Below are positions 1-10,980 of a stretch of DNA of 64,000 bases, in pieces (the stretch's first letter is position 1; the number at the start of each line of letters is the position of its first letter). The notes beneath the pieces are model-generated. The model worked only from the letters and a program-made list of their open reading frames with translations, had not been told where the DNA came from and did not search any database. Source of the DNA: Bromus sterilis (lineage: Eukaryota; Streptophyta; Magnoliopsida; Poales; Poaceae); contig OX465598.1 in NCBI GenBank assembly GCA_950022295.1, positions 2,542,001-2,606,000 of the forward strand, in the 5' to 3' direction. The position numbers and the translations under genes are program-made.

Positions 1-1
1 C

Positions 2-2314
2 CATGTTCAGACTAGATTGATAGCTATTGTTATAAGCAAATTCGGCGAAGGGAAGAGATTTCTCCCAATTCTTTCCGAAAGAGATAACACAAGCTCTGAG
101 CATGTCTTCCAAAATTTGGTTAACCCTTTCGACTTGACCACTAGACTGAGGATGGAAAGCTGTACTAAAGGATAGATGAGTTCCCATAGCATTTTGAAAG
201 CTTCCCCAGAATCTAGAGGTGAAAAGGCTACCACGATCAGAATTGATCACCAAAGGAACACCGTGAAGAGACACAATTCTAGAGATATACAAGTCCGCTA
301 ACTGACTAGCAGTTATAGACTCGCGAACGGGAAGGAAGTGAGCAACTTTGGTAAGCCTATCTATCACAACGAAGATGGCATCATTTCCTTTCTGGGTTTT
401 TGGAAAGCCGGTGATGAAGTCCATACCGACTTTGTCCCATTTCCACTCGGGAATAGGCAAAGGTTGAAGTGTACCAGCAGGTCTTTGGTGTTCTGCCTTA
501 ATGCGACGACAAACATCACATTCAGCAACAAATCGAGCAATGTCTCTCTTCATCCTGGTCCACCAAAATCTCTGGTGTAGATCTCGGTACATTTTTGTGC
601 TACCAGGATGAATTGAGAGGGGTGTGTCATGGGCTTCTTTGAGGATGAGCTGCCTTAGATCCCTATTCTTAGGTACTACCAAACGATTTTCAAAGAATAC
701 CGTTCCTTTACTATCTTTGGAGAAACATTTAGCAACTCCGCTAGCAATGTTCTCCTTGATCCGGCGAACACCTCGTGCACGCCTTTGGGCAACTACGATT
801 TGATCCTCAAGAGTTGGTTTCGCCACCAAGGTAGAAAGATAGCCATGAGGAACAATCTCAAGATTGAGCTTGCGAAAGTCCTCATGAAGAAGTGGTTGAT
901 ACTGTTGTAACATGAGGTTGTTACAATACGACTTACGACTTAGTGCATCAGCCATGACATTGGCTTTGCCTGGGGTGTAAGAAATTCCTACGTCGTAATC
1001 TTTTATCAACTCTATCCAGCGTCTTTGCCTGAGATTAAGATCTGGCTGGGTGAAAATGTATTTGAGGCTTTGGTGGTCGGAATAGATCTCACAACGATTA
1101 CCAAGGAGGTAATGTCGCCAAGTTGTTAGGGCATGAACTACGGCAGCGAGTTCAAGATCATGGGTAGGATAGTTCTCTTCATGTGGCCGCAACTGGCGTG
1201 AAGCATAAGCTACCACATGTCGATCTTGCAGAAGTATGCATCCTAACCCTTGCCGTGAAGCATCACAATAGATCTCGAAATCCCTTTTTGTGTCTGGAGG
1301 TGCAAGTACGGGGGCAGAAGTCAATCTTCTTTTTAGCTGTTGAAAGCTTTCCTCGCACTTGGGGGTCCATTGGAATTTCTTATCTTTCTTGAGGAGTTCA
1401 GTAAGAGGCTTTGCAACTTTAGAAAAGTTCTCGACGAAGCGACGGCAATAGCTGGCTAGGCCAAGAAAACTCCTAACTTGCTTAACCGATTCAGGTGGAG
1501 TCCAGTCAAGGACGGCCTGAACTCTCTCGGGATTGACAGCAATGCCTTTTGCAGAAATCACGTGGCCTAAGTAGGTCACTTCTGGTAGCCAAAATTCACA
1601 CTTGGAGAATTTAGCATACAGGCGATGCTCTCTAAGTTTCATCAATACCAACCTAAGATGTTCTGCGTGCTCTTCTTCGTTCTTCGAGTAGATGAGAATG
1701 TCATCAAGATAAACTACAACAAATTTATCTAAGTACTCCATGAAGATCGAATTCATTAAGCGCGAGAATGTGGCGGGGGCATTGGTTAAACCAAAGGACA
1801 TGACGGTGTACTCGTAAAGACCATAACGAGTAGTAAAAGCCGTTTTTGGAATGTCCTCGTTTCGGATTTTGATTTGATGATAGCCTAATCTCAAATCCAT
1901 CTTGGAGAAGACAGAGGATCCAGCAAGTTGATCATAAAGATCATTGATCCTGGGCAGTGGGTACTTGTTCTTTATCGTCGCTAGATTTAGCGGGCGATAG
2001 TCTACGCACATCCTTTCTGTTCCATCTTTCTTCGTTACGAACAGAACGGGGCAACCCCATGGCGATGAGCTAGGGCGGATGAAGCCTTTTGCCAACGAAG
2101 CATCAAGTTGGGTTTTTAGCTCAGCTAACTCATGCGGGGCCATTCTATATGGGCGTCTGGAAATTGGGGCTGTGCCTGGTATAAGATCAACTATGAATTC
2201 TACACACCTGTCGGGTGGTAGTCCCGGCAGCTCTTCAGGAAAGACATCCGGGAAGTCACGAACCACCGGAATATCTTCAAGGTCAGGAAGTGGAAGCACA
2301 TTCAAAGTATGCAC
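2..2314 (-). CDS. pol: pol: reverse transcriptase, RNase H and integrase (partial)
   Basis: This reads in the same frame as gag-protease, directly after the TAG at 2317-2315, and no stop was seen in the stretches I checked down to the window edge. RT motifs are present in order: the YRPLN region near 2000, MSFGLTNAPATF near 1800, and the catalytic VVYLDDIL around 1690-1715. An RNase H start (FEIYCDAS) lies near 1270. The integrase HHCC zinc-binding region is at about 640-520, followed by the DDE core (VGMDFITGFPKT near 420, INSDRG near 240, and a GQVERVNQ stretch near 130). I read the RT, RNase H and integrase stretches in frame by hand but not every codon between them. The integrase C-terminus lies off the left edge. 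Confidence 0.92.
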   Translation of the reverse strand, partial: MHTLNVLPLPDLEDIPVVRDFPDVFPEELPGLPPDRCVEFIVDLIPGTAPISRRPYRMAPHELAELKTQLDASLAKGFIRPSSSPWGCPVLFVTKKDGTERMCVDYRPLNLATIKNKYPLPRINDLYDQLAGSSVFSKMDLRLGYHQIKIRNEDIPKTAFTTRYGLYEYTVMSFGLTNAPATFSRLMNSIFMEYLDKFVVVYLDDILIYSKNEEEHAEHLRLVLMKLREHRLYAKFSKCEFWLPEVTYLGHVISAKGIAVNPERVQAVLDWTPPESVKQVRSFLGLASYCRRFVENFSKVAKPLTELLKKDKKFQWTPKCEESFQQLKRRLTSAPVLAPPDTKRDFEIYCDASRQGLGCILLQDRHVVAYASRQLRPHEENYPTHDLELAAVVHALTTWRHYLLGNRCEIYSDHQSLKYIFTQPDLNLRQRRWIELIKDYDVGISYTPGKANVMADALSRKSYCNNLMLQQYQPLLHEDFRKLNLEIVPHGYLSTLVAKPTLEDQIVVAQRRARGVRRIKENIASGVAKCFSKDSKGTVFFENRLVVPKNRDLRQLILKEAHDTPLSIHPGSTKMYRDLHQRFWWTRMKRDIARFVAECDVCRRIKAEHQRPAGTLQPLPIPEWKWDKVGMDFITGFPKTQKGNDAIFVVIDRLTKVAHFLPVRESITASQLADLYISRIVSLHGVPLVINSDRGSLFTSRFWGSFQNAMGTHLSFSTAFHPQSSGQVERVNQILEDMLRACVISFGKNWEKSLPFAEFAYNNSYQSSLNM

Positions 2315-3823
2315 CTAGGTTCTAGAGCTGGGTGAAGTGTAGTCAATGGTCTGGCCTGAAGGGTGGGTGAGTTTAACTGACTTGGCTTTACAATCAAGGA
2401 CAGCATTCTGTCTTGATAACCAATCCATTCCTAGAATGACATCAATGTCTGAAGACTTGAGGGATATAAGAGAAGCAAGGAATACTAAACCCTCAATTGC
2501 AATTCGATTGCCATGGCTTACTCTATCAGTTTGCCACTTTGAACCAGGAGTTTGAATGATCATTGGGGAAAACATTTCTTCAAAAGGGAATTCATGACGA
2601 AGTGCATAACTCTCTGACATGAATGAATGAGAAGCTCCTGGATCGAAAAGAACGGAGGCGGGGACATGATTGACTGGGAGTGTACCAAGAATGACGTCAG
2701 AAGCAGCAGTGGTTTCCTCAATTGAGATTTGGTTCACGCAACCACTACTAGTGGATGAAGGCTTTGCTGGAAAGGCTTTGGTGGTTGGTTTCTTTGGAGG
2801 CTTGGGTCGAGGATGACGTGGTGCCATCAATACCTGAGGGCATTGACGAAAGTAATGGCCTGACAAACCACACTTGAAGCACACCTTGTCTGAATTGCTG
2901 GGAGTGGGATTGCTTGGTTGCACACCATCATTCCGGGGTGGAATAATGTTTTGGGGTGGATGGCATATATTGGAGGTTGGTCCCTGCAGAAAGTTTTGAG
3001 GTATGGCTCCGGTTGGAATCCAAATTCGGCGTTTCTGAGGGGCTGAACTTGAAGAAGAAGCAAGCTCAAGAGCATGCTTGCGAGACTCTTCGAACACTTC
3101 ATTGCCATGCTCAGCTCTGAAGGATCTGTTGACTAAATCCTCAAAGGTGGCAAATTCGATGAGGTTGAGATCATGACGAAGGATGGGGCTAAGTCCCTTA
3201 CGGAACCTTGCCTGCTTTCTGGCATCGGTGGTGATCTCATCTTGGGCATATCGAGCAAGACGGTTGAACTCTCTCACATACTCGTGAATGGACATCTCTC
3301 CTTGAGTCAGGTTGCAGAACTCTTCTTTCTTGCGCTCCATCAACTCATCCAGAATGTGGTACCCTCGAAAGGCAACACGGAACTCCTGCCAAGTCACTAC
3401 GTGACTATCTGGCTGCATAGCAACATAGTTCTCCCACCATTGAAGAGAAGCACCTTCCAGGAAGTATACCGCGAAAACAACTCGATCATCGGGAGCAACA
3501 TGTGCAGTATCAAGCTTACGCTCGATGGAACGGAGCCAATCATCAGCTTCAAGGGGCTCAGAAGAACATCTGAATACCGGTGGCTTGAGGAGGATGAAGT
3601 CCTGAATGCTCACAACCACATTGCGATGACGTGAGGTATTCTGCTCGATGAGCTCCAGAAGACGTGTTTGATCGCGTTGATTCTTCTCAGCTTCCATCAT
3701 GATTTCTGCCGCAGAAGGCGGTGGTAGAGGTTCATCATCATTTCGATTCCGAACACAGTCTCGATTCCGACGAACAGCACTACGAGTTCCACCTGACATC
3801 CTGTGTGATAAAAAAATCAACAA
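2315..3823 (-). CDS. gag: gag with CCHC zinc knuckle and retropepsin
   Basis: An open frame of 502 codons. Residues about 85-215 match a plant Ty3 Gag core (WLRSIERKL, LQWWENY, EYVREFNRLA). Residues 315-328 are a CCHC knuckle (CFKCGLSGHYFRQC). Residues 394-398 (DPGAS) sit where the aspartic protease active site D-S/T-G-A is expected, with Pro in the variable position, followed by the usual hydrophobic ILGMDWL near 470. The likelier start is Met9 (codon at 3799-3797, MSGGTRSAV), because the first eight residues read like leader sequence and a possible 3' splice site lies immediately before Met9. The frame ends at TAG 2317-2315, and the next codons continue as pol, so a full Gag-Pol needs readthrough, or the copy carries one nonsense mutation. 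Confidence 0.93.
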   Translation of the reverse strand: MLIFLSHRMSGGTRSAVRRNRDCVRNRNDDEPLPPPSAAEIMMEAEKNQRDQTRLLELIEQNTSRHRNVVVSIQDFILLKPPVFRCSSEPLEADDWLRSIERKLDTAHVAPDDRVVFAVYFLEGASLQWWENYVAMQPDSHVVTWQEFRVAFRGYHILDELMERKKEEFCNLTQGEMSIHEYVREFNRLARYAQDEITTDARKQARFRKGLSPILRHDLNLIEFATFEDLVNRSFRAEHGNEVFEESRKHALELASSSSSAPQKRRIWIPTGAIPQNFLQGPTSNICHPPQNIIPPRNDGVQPSNPTPSNSDKVCFKCGLSGHYFRQCPQVLMAPRHPRPKPPKKPTTKAFPAKPSSTSSGCVNQISIEETTAASDVILGTLPVNHVPASVLFDPGASHSFMSESYALRHEFPFEEMFSPMIIQTPGSKWQTDRVSHGNRIAIEGLVFLASLISLKSSDIDVILGMDWLSRQNAVLDCKAKSVKLTHPSGQTIDYTSPSSRT

Positions 3824-4256
3824 TCAGAACAGGTTGAATGATGGATTCAAGGATAACAAGACATGATGAAGGCAGAAAGGATTATAATGCGAAGGCAATG
3901 ATCCACAGAAACTTGGAACAAATCCGGCAGCATAACGGCTACACCGGGATGGAAAACAAGACAACCTCGAGGAGATTGGACAGAACTTCCTCAAGGAACT
4001 CAAAACACGGAGACTCTGGACGACCACAACAATCCTACGGCTACAAGGAAGCACTCAGCGAGATGTTCTAGTAAGACATAGATGAGCCTAGTCCTATCAT
4101 CCCGTAGAAAAGATAAGGGTGACCCAGAACTCAGATCGATGAGGGTAAGGAGAAAAAGAAGCCTTACGTTGTTCCCTTATATACCCAAGTAACTATATAA
4201 CTATAGAATGCTAGACTTGACTTCGACCAAGGGTTGATAATCCTACAGACAGTCCT
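3824..4256 (-). other. retrotransposon untranslated leader
   Basis: About 430 bases between the primer site and gag. Short ORFs occur on both strands but none resembles a known protein. The last bases before gag, on the minus strand, read TTTATCACACAG then G-ATG, which is a good 3' splice acceptor context. A spliced leader is therefore possible. Confidence 0.6.
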
Positions 4257-4268
4257 GCTCTGATACCA
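4257..4268 (-). other. primer binding site, tRNA-iMet
   Basis: On the minus strand this reads TGGTATCAGAGC, complementary to the 3' end of plant initiator methionine tRNA, the standard primer for many plant LTR retrotransposons. It begins four bases inside the LTR end at 4273, the normal spacing. Confidence 0.93.
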
Positions 4269-4272
4269 AGTC

Positions 4273-7200
4273 TGTCGGGACCCGGGGTTAGCGTATGTAA
4301 TTCCAGTCACGATACAATCACATGGAGAGCCGAGAACCGTACCCACTTGTCTAAGCAGACAAGGCCAAGCACAGAACGTTCTCGGTAAGCATCGAACGTG
4401 AGGGGCATCCCATTCAGGCCGGATGATCAACTAAGATGGGTCCTCAACGTCCGCTCACAAGTCTAAATGCTTATGGGTGGTGAATCCCATACTCATAGAC
4501 AAGTCGCCTCAACCATGTTATCGATTGGATCCTAACTCTTACATAAACTTACTCCAGCCCGATCACTTAGTCAGGGTCTAGGGCGGGCTCGATCATACAA
4601 CAAAGTGTGCACGTGACAGAGTCATGAGCAATCGCATCGCGATGCCCCAAGCTGCGCACATCTAAGGGCCACTTGGTGTATAAAAGACCGCCAGCCAGAT
4701 CACAACTAAGGTCTCGAAACCCATACTAAGACATGCATGTTATAATCATACACGCAGCACACATGCCTAGTATGAACAGCAGGTATCATCACATAACTCT
4801 ACAAAGTACTCTTTATAGATATACACATAGAGCATACAAAGATCACATGTCTGTGATCAACATTACATCATACAACGGAAGCAAATTAGGTCTGAGTACA
4901 GACAAGTTTAACAAATGGCTTAGAGAAGCCTTGTAAACATACATGCCCTTCCACGAGGGACCAGACTGCTGTCTGGGATTATACTACCAAGGTCAACATC
5001 GAGCTTCAGGTCGGTGACTCCATCGGGGTCCGGTTCTCATCTAAAACATAGAATAAGCAAACGTGAGTACAAAGTCGTACTCAGCAAGACTTACATCAGA
5101 TCTATACTACTCATGCTCAAGTATCAAGGTAAAGGGGGTGGGGTTCAACATGCAGAAGTGCCAGCTTTGACTTGGCTAGTCCTGAACTACGAATACCAGA
5201 CTTGAGGTAAGAAGCGTACACGAGTCCACTATCCAAGTCTCCAATCAAATACACCACTATGGTTAGTTCCTCGACTTCCCACGAGGAGGCACAACATAGC
5301 ACTCACGCTTATCTTGCGAGTTTTATAAGTATCCCTTCAAGTTGTCTAATAATCAGGTACAGGTTCCAAGTAGTCCTTAACCGCGGACGCGGCTATTTGA
5401 ATAGTTTTGTTAACCTTGCAAGGGTGTAAACTACACACACATGACCATCGGTTACCGCCAGGTCTCGCCACCGTTCAAGAGGTGACAGCGAGGATGTTCA
5501 CCACGACACTTCGCTCACAACCGGTCTATTCCAGGAGTCGACTACCTGAGTTGCTACCGCTCGAGAGTCCGGCCGGATCAACGAAACGGACTCAGACAAT
5601 GTAGGTGACCGAGACGCCACCTTTAGCAGATGGTTTTCCTGCCTCACAGGTGCACCCACATATCTAGGATGATGCAACCATTCCTTCATTCTTTTTCTAT
5701 GCAGATGCCAAATGGAAAGCCCGAACTAATGTGACTCCTGGACGTCGACACGGATCAAGGTACTAGGCCGAGAGGGGTCAGTGAGCCCAATGTGTGGTTG
5801 TACTCTTTGTCTTGGATTACCATACAAGAACTCGATGCCTAAGGCAGTGTTCAACGAGACAACCCACTGTGTACTCCTACACAGCCTCTCATCGTTCACC
5901 TTGTATTAGGGTGGATTCACCGACACAGTTTCACTTTCATCAACACCATGTTCACCATCATCCCGACTCACATCAAAAGTAACCTCACTGTAACACTAAG
6001 CATGCAATAAGCAGTAACAGTTGCAGGGGCTCCATGGTATCAATCAACTCCTATGTCAGCTAGGATTGTGGTTTGCTCACTACTGTGACAAGATGATAGG
6101 TCATGCATCGGATATGGGTTCAACTATGCGGTAGAATCGATACAAAGTGATCTCCTAAACATGCATAAGCGAGACTGAGAGGGAAATGGGATTTTATAGA
6201 CATGATCAATGGGGTTTGCTTGCCTTGCTGACGATACACGGTCTTAACGGTGGTCTTCTTCTTCGGGGGTGATCACCGTCTCGGAAAAGCTGTTACCGGC
6301 ACAATCATCAACAAAGGGGCAACATTGAATTGAAATGCACAAACACATGATTATGTTGTCCATGATGTGAAAGGTATTGGTTTGATCTAGGTTCAATTTG
6401 CCACATGTTAATTGAAGTTGATTTGAAAAGTTAATTCAAAATCAAACTCCAAATATCATTCAAATTAGGTCATCTTGCATTTGCTAATGTTTGATCATTG
6501 TATACCATGTCATCATGTGTGGGATAAGCTTCTGAAGTACAAGTGATCATATGTGCTTTGCAAAGGTTAAAATTTGAATTGGATTTGAATTAAATTTGAA
6601 TTAATTCCATTTAAGCCAAATAGCAAAAGCTACTGGTCTCCTTTTAAAATCAACTCAAACATGGTTGAAAGTTGCATATTTGGATAGAGAATTTTATGCT
6701 GATCATTTTTCATATATTATTTGTCCAATTTGGAGTTCATATGAATTAGTTATGAATTTCCAAAGTTTAAGCAATTTTCTGGAATTTCTGGAATTACTTT
6801 AATTCTTTTCTATTTCTGGAAACTGATTAATTGCGTCAGCCTGACGTGGGGGTGACGTCAGGGGGGGGGGGCTGACAACTGGGGCCCCCATGTCAGCCTC
6901 ACAGGGGGTTAACCCCTCTGTTAGTTTAACTAACAGTGGTTTAGGGGTGGCCTGGGGCTCACTTGTCATGCACTCGGGGGGGGGGGGGATTAGCGGGGTC
7001 ATTAGGGCTAACTTAACCCAACTCGCCGGCGGCTTAACGCCGGCGACGTCGAGCACGGCGGCGCGGTACTGGGTGGCGAAATTGGCCACCAAAACGGGTG
7101 CCGCTTGCACGAGAAGAAGCCCCGGGCTCGTCCGCATCAAGCTGTGCCACCAGGGGGTCTCGGGGAGGGCTAAAACGACGCCGGCGACGACGAGGTGCGG

Positions 7201-8249
7201 CGGCCAGCCACTGGTGAGGTGGAGGTGGGGCTACGGTGCACGGGAGAGAGCGCGAGATGAGGGGAAATGCTCACCGGAGAGTGGGGAGGACGAAGTGGTT
7301 GGAGAGGAGGCCGGGGGCGAACTGGTGGCGCCGGAATTCGTCGACGAAGCTCGCGGCGGTCGGCGGTGAAAAGTTGGAGGTGGCGTCGTCGTGGAAGCCT
7401 CTCGGCGCCAATTGACCGGGCGTGAAGACGAAGACGGCCGCGGGGATCTCTCTGGACAGCTTGGTGCAACTCGAGAGGCACGGTGGCCACGTCTTCTCGC
7501 AGGGGTGGCCGGCGGTGAGCTTCGGGTCGCGCGGGATTTGGCGAGGAAGAGGAAGCGGGTGACCACGGGAAGAGGGGGAATGGAGAGAGGACTCCAGAGG
7601 GAGCTTCCAGGCGGCCAGGTGACGCCGGGGCCAAGTTGCTGCGTGGCCGGCGACGAGCGCATGCTCGCCACGCAGTGGCGTGCTCGGCTGGCCTGGAGGA
7701 AGACGACCCTGCCCCCGGCGGGCTGGGCCGGCTTCTGGCCAGGCTGGGCCAGGCTAGGTGGGCTGGGGGGGAAAGAGTTGGGCCGAATGGCCAGGGTGTT
7801 CCCCTTTTTATTTCTTCTCTGTTATTTCTTTTTCTGTTTATTTGTTTTGCCCCAAATAAAATAGCAGAGCAATTTTGTAAAATGCCCAAACATTTTTATA
7901 AATCCTAGGTGACCAGTAGCAAGTCACATAAATAATTTGGACATTTTTGAAATTCAATAAATTTGAATTTCAATTCAAATAGGGGTAAACTTTAATTTCC
8001 AGAGCACTATTTGAATATTAGAAAATTCCATGAGTATGGGAAAATACCCAAACCACTTTTAAAATGATCAGCACCATTTATAGGAATTTTCCAAACATTC
8101 AAATGATTTTTGGAAAAAGATTTTTATCTGGCCATTTGAAATAATTTCTCAGGGCTTTCTGCTTCCCCATTTTTGAATTTCATTTGAATTTTTGCATGAT
8201 GCAAAGGCACAAACAAACCCTAGCACTTACCCTAGTTGGGGTTCTGACA
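4273..8249 (-). repeat. 5' LTR of the gypsy element (3,977 bp)
   Basis: The termini are TGTCGGGACC at 4273 and GTTCTGACA ending at 8249, which is TGTC...GACA when read on the element strand. The inner end is fixed by the primer site and the outer end by the TG/CA rule and the start of unrelated minisatellite DNA. Positions 4273 to about 6170 are clearly related to 27875-30012, and more distantly to the left half of the solo LTR at 49787-54471. A GC-rich block (about 6840-7790) lies in its upstream half. The outer boundary is inferred without the partner LTR. Confidence 0.82.
6840..7790. other. GC-rich, CpG-rich block inside the LTR
   Basis: A sharp switch from AT-rich to GC-rich sequence, with long G runs (near 6860 and 6980), a TGACGTCA palindrome at about 6853, and long overlapping open frames on both strands (for example 7889-7170 minus and 6890-7369 plus). 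Several frames are open together because GC-rich DNA has few stops, so I do not call a gene. A similar block sits at 52640-53640 in the large solo LTR. It may be the promoter and leader region of this LTR lineage (inference). Confidence 0.55.
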
Positions 8250-8254
8250 AAATC

Positions 8255-9765
8255 GCTCAAGGACTACCGATCAGTCGCTCTCGATCAGGAACTACAGGTC
8301 AGCCGCTCTCGGTTAGTAACTACCGGCCAGCTGCTCTGGACAGGAACTACGGGTCATATCTTCTCAATCAGGGACTACCAGTCAGCCGCTCTCAGTCAGT
8401 AACTACCAGTCAGCCGCTCTCGGTCAGTAACTACCGGTCAGCTGCTCTCGGTCAGGAACTACCGATCAACTGCTCTCGGTCAGGGACTACCGGTTAGTTG
8501 CTCTTGGTCAGGAACTAGCGGCCAGCCGCTCTCGGTCAGGAACTACCGGTTAGTCGCTCTCGGTCAGGAACTAGCGGTCAGCCGCTCTGGTCAGGAACTA
8601 ACGGTCAGCTGCTCTTGGTCAGGAACTACTGATTAGTCGCTCTCGGTTAGGAACTAACGTCAGCTACTCTCGGTCAGGGACTAGCGGTCAGCTGCTCTCG
8701 GTCAGGAACTAGCGGTCAAGGCTCTCGGCCAGTAACTATCGGTCAGGCGCTCTCGGTCAAGGACTACCGGTCAGGTGCTCTCGGTCAAGGACTACCGGTC
8801 AGTCGCACACAGAAAAGCAATGATCATCTAGGCAAATATCAAACATTAGACATGTATCCCGTAGGTAGTTGTGCGTGCTTGCAATAAGAACTTGCACAAC
8901 TATCGGTCAAGGCTCTCGGCCAGTAACTATCGGTCAAGGCTCTCGGCCAGTAACTATCGGTCAGGCGCTCTCGGTCAAGGACTACCGGTCAGCTGCTCTC
9001 GGTGAGGAACTACCCGTCAGCTCTTCTCGGTTGGGGAATTACCGATCAACAACTCTCGATCAGGGGATACCGATCAGCCGCTCTCGGTCAGGAACTAGCG
9101 GTTCCGCTCTCAGTCAGCAACTACCGGTCAACTGCTCTCGGTCAGTAACTACAGGTTAGATGCTCTCGATCAGGAACTACCGGCCAGCCGCTCTCGGTCA
9201 GTAACTACAGGTCAGCCGCTCTCGGTCAGGAACTACCGATCAACTGCTCTCGGTCAGGGACTACCGGTTAGTCGCTCTCGGTCAGGAACTACCGCCAGCT
9301 ACTCTCGATCAGGTACTATCGATCAACTGCTCTCGGTCAGTAACTACTGGCCAGCCGCTCTCGGTCTGGTACTACCGGTCAGTCGCTCTCGGTCAGTAAC
9401 TACCGGTCAGCCGCTCCCGGTCAGGAACTACCGATCAACTGCTCTCGGTCAGGGACTACCGGTTAGTCGCTCTCCGTCAGGAACTACCGCCAGCTACTCT
9501 CGATCAGGTACTACCGGTCAGCTGCTGTCGGTCAGTAACTACCGGTCAGCCGCTCTCGATCAGGTACTACCGGTCCACTGCTCTCTTTCAGTAACTACCG
9601 GTCAGCCGCTCTCGGTCAGTAACTACCGGCCAGCTGCTCTCGGTCAAGAACTACCGGTCGCCCGCTCTCCGCCAGGGACTATCGGTTAGCCACTCTCGGT
9701 CAGTAACTACCGGCGAGCTGCTCTTGATCAATAACTACCGGTCAGCCGCTCTTGGTCAGTAACTA
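8255..9765. repeat. 28-bp minisatellite array
   Basis: Roughly 50 tandem units of a diverged 28-bp repeat with consensus near GCTCTCGGTCAGGAACTACC followed by GGTCAGCC. The array is split by a unique stretch of about 75 bases at 8815-8892. Units differ at a few fixed positions (AGGAAC/AGTAAC/AGGGAC; CAGCC/CAACT/TAGTC), and groups of neighbouring units share variants, which points to local block amplification. It starts immediately outside the gypsy LTR. The short ORFs across it simply follow the repeat. Confidence 0.92.
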
Positions 9766-10235
9766 CAAAAACTGATGGCATTTATTGTACAAATTGCATT
9801 AGTTGAATGTTGGTCAAACACTAGAAAACCCTGTTGATCGTCTCAAAACCCACCCGGAAATCTCGTAAACATAGTGCCGGAGGGAGGATTGACCTCCGTG
9901 AGCTTCTCCACCACCATGGACGCTTCCCGGCTGAACCGTGAGTAGTCCACCTTGGACCATGGGTACATGATCAATAGCGAGGTCTAGGGTTAGTATATAA
10001 AGGCTGGGAGAGGGGACGTCTAGGGCACTCAAAATCACATCGCAATACCCTCGGCTAGAGCAATCTCGCCGAGACCTCCACAGTAATCGTCTCCACCATA
10101 TAATACATCGAGAAGGAAGTAGGGTTTTACCGATCGAAGGCCCTGAACCTGGGTAAATCCATGTCTCCTGTTAGCCGACGAGATCGCCAACCTTGCACTC
10201 CTTCTCTTACGATCAAACCTAGGGTTTCTTACCAT
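9766..10235 (+). mobile_element. LTR-like fragment with TATA box
   Basis: The sequence after the minisatellite looks like the R/U5 half of a grass LTR. A TATATAA box lies at 9994-10000, followed by GC-richer sequence with a run of CT-rich and 'ACCTGGGTAAA'-type motifs that are familiar from gypsy LTRs. No TG/CA ends, primer site or partner copy were found. It may belong to the same old element as the minisatellite. Family unknown. Confidence 0.45.
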
Positions 10236-10980
10236 GGGATTTGCCGAGGCTAATCCTCGTCACGCCGATAGGAGCCTGCGTGCTCCTCCACATCCTTAAC
10301 GATGATAATTTCTTCGAACAAAGAAGGTATGGCTGAGTGAATCTGCCAACTCGTACTGGTCGTGCTGGGGCCGATACCGACCCTTGCCGGTGAAGGCCAG
10401 GAAGGTGGCAACAATGGCGGGGACGAGTGGCGCTGGGCATCCAAGGACGGTGACCTGAAGAGAGCAGTGGGCAAAGAAATAAAGAAGGGGCGGGGAGGGT
10501 GGCGACTACTGCCAAGGAAGGGGTCGAGAGCGATGTGTGGGCGGGTGCTACGTTTGAGGCGGCGTTTTAGGGGACACCGATTCAGTGGTTGGAAAAAAAA
10601 CGTGACAGGGCATTTATTTGGAATTTTTTTTGAGGTGGGGAGGTGGAATTGATGGATGGGTGAGGGATATTTTTTAGGGATGGGTAAGGGGCGTTTGGTT
10701 GGAGATGGAATGCGAAGAATATGAATCCACTCACCTCCTTCATGTAACAATGAGAGTTTTTGTCTAGCAAGAAACAGATGATCAATCAGATGATTTCATT
10801 GATTTTATGATATGATTTGGTGAAGCATATTAAATGCTTTTTTTTTAGGATAACCAAATTTGAATTCCACCATCAACTAAATAAATACTGAAATGAAAGT
10901 CAAGAATGAAATGGCACCATATCCTCAAACCATAGAGGTTTGAAAACTGTACTCGTGCCTAAAGAAAGAGTGCTACTGAT
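10236..10980. other. intergenic, no recognised gene
   Basis: GC-rich until about 10560, then T/G-rich. The 166-codon frame on the minus strand (10750-10250) is low-complexity and rich in Pro and Ser, and has no recognisable domain. The 'GGCGTTTGGTTGG' stretch near 10690 resembles edges of hAT- or PIF-type MITEs, but no paired terminus was found. Confidence 0.4.

Larger units (their letters stand above)
1..8249 (-). mobile_element. Ty3/gypsy LTR retrotransposon, 5' part (continues off left edge)
   Basis: A minus-strand element enters from the left edge. In transcription order it has a 5' LTR (8249 down to 4273), a primer site matching initiator Met tRNA (4268-4257), an untranslated leader, gag with a CCHC knuckle and retropepsin, then reverse transcriptase, RNase H and integrase. 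The PR-RT-RH-IN order defines Ty3/gypsy. The 3' LTR and polypurine tract lie outside the window. The base pairs just outside the 5' LTR (8250-8254, AAATC) are the candidate target duplication, but the partner copy is not visible. One in-frame TAG separates gag-protease from RT. Otherwise the coding frame is open, so the insertion looks fairly young. Confidence 0.93.

Noticed and set aside
8184..9159. ORFs across the 28-bp array
   Set aside because: They follow the tandem repeat and cycle through frames; no start context or domain.
8255..9765. CRISPR-like array
   Set aside because: Units are contiguous with no unique spacers, and this is plant nuclear DNA; it is a minisatellite.
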